Source of the DNA: Linnemannia elongata
Lineage: Eukaryota; Mortierellomycota; Mortierellomycetes; Mortierellales; Mortierellaceae
Assembly: GCA_036320915.1 (NCBI GenBank)
Contig: JAXBDG010000001.1
Location: forward strand, 682,001-746,000
Direction: 5' to 3'
Length of the DNA: 64,000 nucleotides
The notes below the pieces were generated by a model. The model worked only from the letters and a program-made list of their open reading frames with translations, was not told the origin of the DNA and did not search any database. The position numbers and the translations under genes were made by a program. This document shows, piece after piece, positions 60,292-64,000 of the stretch (its first letter is position 1; the number at the start of each line of letters is the position of its first letter).

Positions 60292-62127
60292 TTACTCCAT
60301 GATAGTGGGGCCGGTATCGGAGCGCAACTTGTTTTGGATAATAAACAGACTGCATAAAAATCCCACGGCACCACACGGGATCCCGACGGTCAAAGCCTTC
60401 TGGATGGCAGCCATATAAATCTCCAGGATCATCTGTTGGACCTCGGGTTCAAAGTTGACCATCAACGACGAATTCGACGCGACGGCTCCGATGCCAGGAA
60501 TGGTCTCGAGGAGGGGCGCGAACCCAGACATGACCTTGTTGTTGAAAACTGTTCCGGCGACGGCGATACCAATCACTTGGCCAACGGTACGGAAGAAGGT
60601 GGCGTTGGCGGTGGCGACGGCCATATCCTTGGTGGCGACTGAGGACTGGATGGCGAGGAGGATGGTTTGCATGCAGAAGCCGATGCCCAGACCGACGATC
60701 AGCATAAAGGCGATTTGCGGGCCACGACCGGAATCGACGTGCAGGAGGGTGAGGAGCCCGATTCCGGTGGTCATGAGGGTGAAGCCGATCCAAATGAATG
60801 GGCGGTACTGACCGAACTTGGAAATCATGAAGCCGGAAAGGATTGAGGCGATGAGAAGGCCCGCGACGATAGGGAGCATTTCTAAGCCGGCGGCGGTTGC
60901 GGATCGCCGGCGGACAATCTGGAAGTAGAGGGGCATGTAGAACATGACGATGAAGAAGACTGCGCCGAGGAAAAAGGAGGCAGAGAGACAGGCGACGTTG
61001 GTCCGGGTTTCGAAGAGGCGGAAGGGCATGATGGGCTCTATGGCTTGCTTCCATTCGATGAGGAGGAAGACTAGGATCACGGCCGCGCCGCCGCAGAGGA
61101 GTCCAATGATGATGCCAGAATTCCAGGGGTGGACGGACCCGCCCCAGTTCAAGGCTAAGAGAAGGAGGACCAGACCGGCGACGAGAGAGAAGGCACCCAA
61201 GAAATCGATACGCTTGATCTTTTCGCGCAGGGAGCCGCCGATGTGAGGGAGACGGAGGACCTTGACGACGACGGCGAGGGTGATGGCACCAATGGGCAAG
61301 TTAATAAAGAACGCCCAGCGCCACGAGGCATGGTCTGTAAAGACACCTCCAAGGAGTGGTCCAATAATAGAAGAAAGTCCAAAAACGGCACCGATGATCC
61401 CCTGGTACTTTCCGCGCTCGCGAGGGGCGACCAGGTCGGTGATGATGATCATAACCATGGACATGATTCCACCAGCCCCGACTCCACTGATGCCACGGGC
61501 TACAATCATCATGATCATGCTCTGGGCCGCGCCACAGAGGGCTGATCCGCCTAGGAAGACGGTGATGGCGAAGAGGAAGACGGACTTGCGACCAAAGATG
61601 TCCGAGAAGCGGCCGTACCTATAAGTCGGTGTAATAATCGCCGGAGTATTTTTTTTTTTTTTGGAGTTAACGGTATGTTCGATTGGACCTTAACGACGAC
61701 GTATAGGATGTACTATGTTGGTTTCCTTTGCAGAACAACAAAACAATGACCAATAGAAACAAAGAGAAAACACTTACAGAGGCTGGAAGGCAGTGGCGGT
61801 CAAAAGATATGCTGTTCCAATCCATGCAACATCATTCAGCGCCTTGAATTGGTTTGCGATCTTGGTCGTACACACCGAGACGATCGTTTGGTCCAGGGCG
61901 GCAAGAAAGACTCCCAAGACAAGACCGACAAAGACAATGATAAGTTCCTTGAAGGGGAGGGCGTTGACGGGTTCGTCGGAGGCCGAAGGAGGACCTGGGT
62001 CGAGTTGATTATGGATTGAGGGTGTTGGGGTGATAGTTTTTTCGGGCATGGTATTCGTGGCGGGGGTGTCGAAGGTTGTGTTTTCGGAGTGGAGGGAGGA
62101 TGTGACGTTTTGTTCCTTGTCGCTCAT
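60292..62127 (-). CDS. DHA2-family MFS drug:H+ antiporter
   Basis: Two exons on the - strand, 62127-61778 and 61618-60292, 558 residues. A ~60-residue hydrophilic N-terminus is followed by a 14-TM major facilitator layout. Motif D1 (LGVFLAALDQTIVSV) and, across the splice, motif A (YGRFSDIFGRKSVF) are present. ASWRWAFFINLPIGA and the motif C-like GLSSIIGPLLGGVFTDH are typical of the DHA2 family, which exports drugs, toxins, siderophores or amino acids. Substrate cannot be told from sequence. The C-terminus ends QNKLRSDTGPTIME. A partial paralog with a matching end lies next to it upstream. Confidence 0.92.
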
Positions 62128-63741
62128 AGTGAGAGGATAGGAAAGGTGGTGGGAGTGGTTGAAAGTGAAGAGAGGTCTGGAAATTAAGAAATGAGTGTAA
62201 ATAATACAAGGTGCAGGAGAGAAGAAAGGAAATGAAGGGAAGGAGAAGGTATGAAAGGATGAGGATGGAGATAATTCAGGAGGATGGCAGTCTCCTTTTA
62301 TAACAAACGATAGCTCCATAGGGGTGACCCAGGGTACAACATGGCAAAATCGGTGTAAAGACCATGTATGTGAAGTAGACTTCTGTCTCTCCCCTGTCTT
62401 CCTTTTTGTTGATTGGACGACGATAGAACTGTCGTTGATTTCGCTCCAACTATTCATCCACCACCTTGTCCCGAGGTTGGGGCGAATAGGGAGACGTAAG
62501 AGTTTTCATTTTCTCTATGCTCAGAAATAGGAGAGTCTGAAAGACAGAACAAAACAGCGAGAAACTTGAGTTTTCGCAATGTCGGAGAACCGCACTTTTG
62601 TCTATTAATATTGACCATGTCGTTCAGTTTAACACCCAGATTTTCCTCTGTTTTCAACCTAGTCTTCTTGTACAAGGAGTAGGAAGCGGACCAAATGTTA
62701 CGATGTAGCAAATGGCCAATTTTATATCATATCAATCAAGGAAGCGAGATAAACGAACAATCCTTCGATATACAAACACTTGCAAAAGTGAAAAAGACAC
62801 CTTGGAACAGACGAGGCATGTTGCGAGTAATCTTTCTTGGGACGTTCGAACACTTTAAACCAAGGTAGAGTTTAAGCCAATCATAGGGCGTGGCAGGGTG
62901 GAACTTGGCCTATCCTTCGTGGCTGAATAGTTGGGCCGCAGGCAAAAGTCACGTGCGGCAAACCTACTTTTCAGCTGCAAGTCTTCTGCTGGCAGCCTGA
63001 ATATCTGTGCCGCCCAATTTTTTTGCTGTGTATACGCGTAATGTTGTATGGAACTGCGAGTCTCAAAAAGTCAGAGTGACACAGATACAGTGGCACAGTA
63101 TCTGTTTCTCTTCTTTTTTTCCCATCTTTGTTTTGAGGGTTAGTTAGCAGTGTTGGTTTTATTAATGGTATCTATAACTGCATACTTTGGCTGATAAAAT
63201 GAATTTAACAAATAGACAGGCAGACAGACATGTATCGTCTACATGTAATTCGGCAAGCAGCAAATGGGGTATGGCGAGTACAAGGGTAGTGAGTAGGTGG
63301 TGCGTCCTAAACAAAAGGAAGAGAAAAGGAGGGTTGATATTGGCGTGCTCAACCCCGACTAGGATTCAGCGTCACATTTGCCGAAAAGTGTGTGCGTTGG
63401 ACATTAAGGTGCTGCACTAGTGATCAGAAGAGGACTGTGCGTGTGTGTGGAATGTAAGTGCGATCGATCAGGTTGGAGTGAAAAATGACAACGTAGTTCA
63501 TGCATTCGTTTCATTTTTCAGTCAAGGTAGAATAGAAAATAGACATTCAACAGAATCTGATGCTCAGGCATTCAGAGACAAACTCGGGACTACAGCGATA
63601 TAGTTGTATGATATATATATTACTTGTTAAATAATGGGTATTGTTGAAAGTAGATGCTGTCTAATAATGTACAGGTGAGTTGGATGTGTTCAATGCAAGG
63701 AATGGAAAATGACTAGAAACAAAGGCAAGAGTCAGAGGGGT
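62128..63741. other. Intergenic region between two MFS paralogs
   Basis: The left part is the promoter of the complete MFS gene. The rest (62500-63741) shows no supported gene; it is AT-rich and is the downstream flank of the second paralog. I see no direct or inverted repeat joining the two copies. Confidence 0.45.
62295..62302 (-). promoter_or_regulatory. TATA box of the MFS gene
   Basis: TATAAAAG on the - strand lies about 170 nt upstream of the start codon at 62127. Confidence 0.5.
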
Positions 63742-64000
63742 TTACTCCATGGGAGTAGGGCCCATAGCACGGCGGAGCTTGTTGTGCTGGATGAGCAAAC
63801 TGGTCAAGAAGCCAAGACCCATGAAAGGGATGCACACAACGAAGGCAGAGCGGATAGCCTGCATGTAAGCCGCCAAGATCTGCTGCTCGAGGACAGGGCC
63901 AAAGGAAGGGGCCAAGTATGAGTCAGCAATAACGCTGACGACCTGGGGATTGATGGCAATGATGGGAGCGAGGTGGGTCTTGACACCGTTGTTAAAGACA
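63742..64000 (-). CDS. Second DHA2-type MFS transporter, cut by the window edge
   Basis: Only the last ~86 residues are in the window; the gene continues past 64000. Translation of the - strand reads VFNNGVKTHLAPIIAINP, then two TM-like segments (AYMQAIRSAFVVCIPFMGL), and ends HNKLRRAMGPTPME. It aligns without gaps to the end of the neighbouring transporter over VFNN, LEQQILAAYMQAIRSA and the NKLR...GPTxME tail. The two are therefore tandem paralogs. It uses the same stop position relative to the family. The start and intron structure cannot be seen. Confidence 0.85.
   Translation of the reverse strand, partial: VFNNGVKTHLAPIIAINPQVVSVIADSYLAPSFGPVLEQQILAAYMQAIRSAFVVCIPFMGLGFLTSLLIQHNKLRRAMGPTPME

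Noticed and set aside
1..64000. CRISPR arrays, bacterial operons or complete transposons
   Set aside because: No spaced direct repeats, terminal inverted repeats, transposase or reverse transcriptase motifs were found.

Overview
The window comes from a fungal nuclear genome. Most genes carry several short GT-AG introns. Typical fungal gene families are present, including the HAP5/NF-YC subunit, the mitochondrial protein RRG7, the glycerol-uptake MBOAT protein GUP1, endopolyphosphatase PPN1, ETT1/NRO1 and the GID-complex subunit RMD5. Promoters are rich in C/T tracts, and polyQ stretches and long T or A homopolymers are common. Intron density, the long Dictyostelium-type GPCR and ARL8 suggest an early-diverging filamentous fungus such as a Mortierella-like Mucoromycota. 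That placement is inference. No rRNA, tRNA, CRISPR array or intact transposon was recognised.

I rebuilt the exons by hand by matching donor and acceptor phases and family continuity. There are 20 complete genes and one gene cut by the window end. Left part (0-20 kb): a THUMPD3-like tRNA methyltransferase, a seven-TM receptor with a huge cytoplasmic tail, and a two-domain enzyme joining a CDP-glycerol-transferase-like half to an endonuclease/exonuclease/phosphatase half, all on +. Then come PMP3 and a GCFC/PAXBP1-type splicing factor on -, and profilin on +.

Centre (20-41 kb): five - strand genes run head to tail (ETT1, eIF2-beta, a Q-rich unknown, HAP5, RRG7). RRG7 diverges from GUP1 (+). 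A PH-FYVE phafin-like protein (+) follows and converges on ARL8 (-).

Right part (42-64 kb): a URC1-type GTP cyclohydrolase II-like gene, a BTB protein with a long acidic insert, PPN1 (-), then RMD5 and NOP13 closely spaced on +. Two tandem DHA2-type MFS transporter paralogs on - end the window, the second one truncated by the edge.

The genes are mostly housekeeping and do not form one pathway. Loose themes are translation (eIF2-beta, ETT1, THUMPD3, NOP13), phosphate, lipid and endolysosomal biology (PPN1, PH-FYVE, ARL8, GUP1) and nutrient signalling (GPCR, RMD5). The best candidate for something undescribed is the transferase-EEP fusion at 7952-11786. Two genes, profilin and eIF2-beta, also have an intron lying exactly between the last sense codon and the stop codon.
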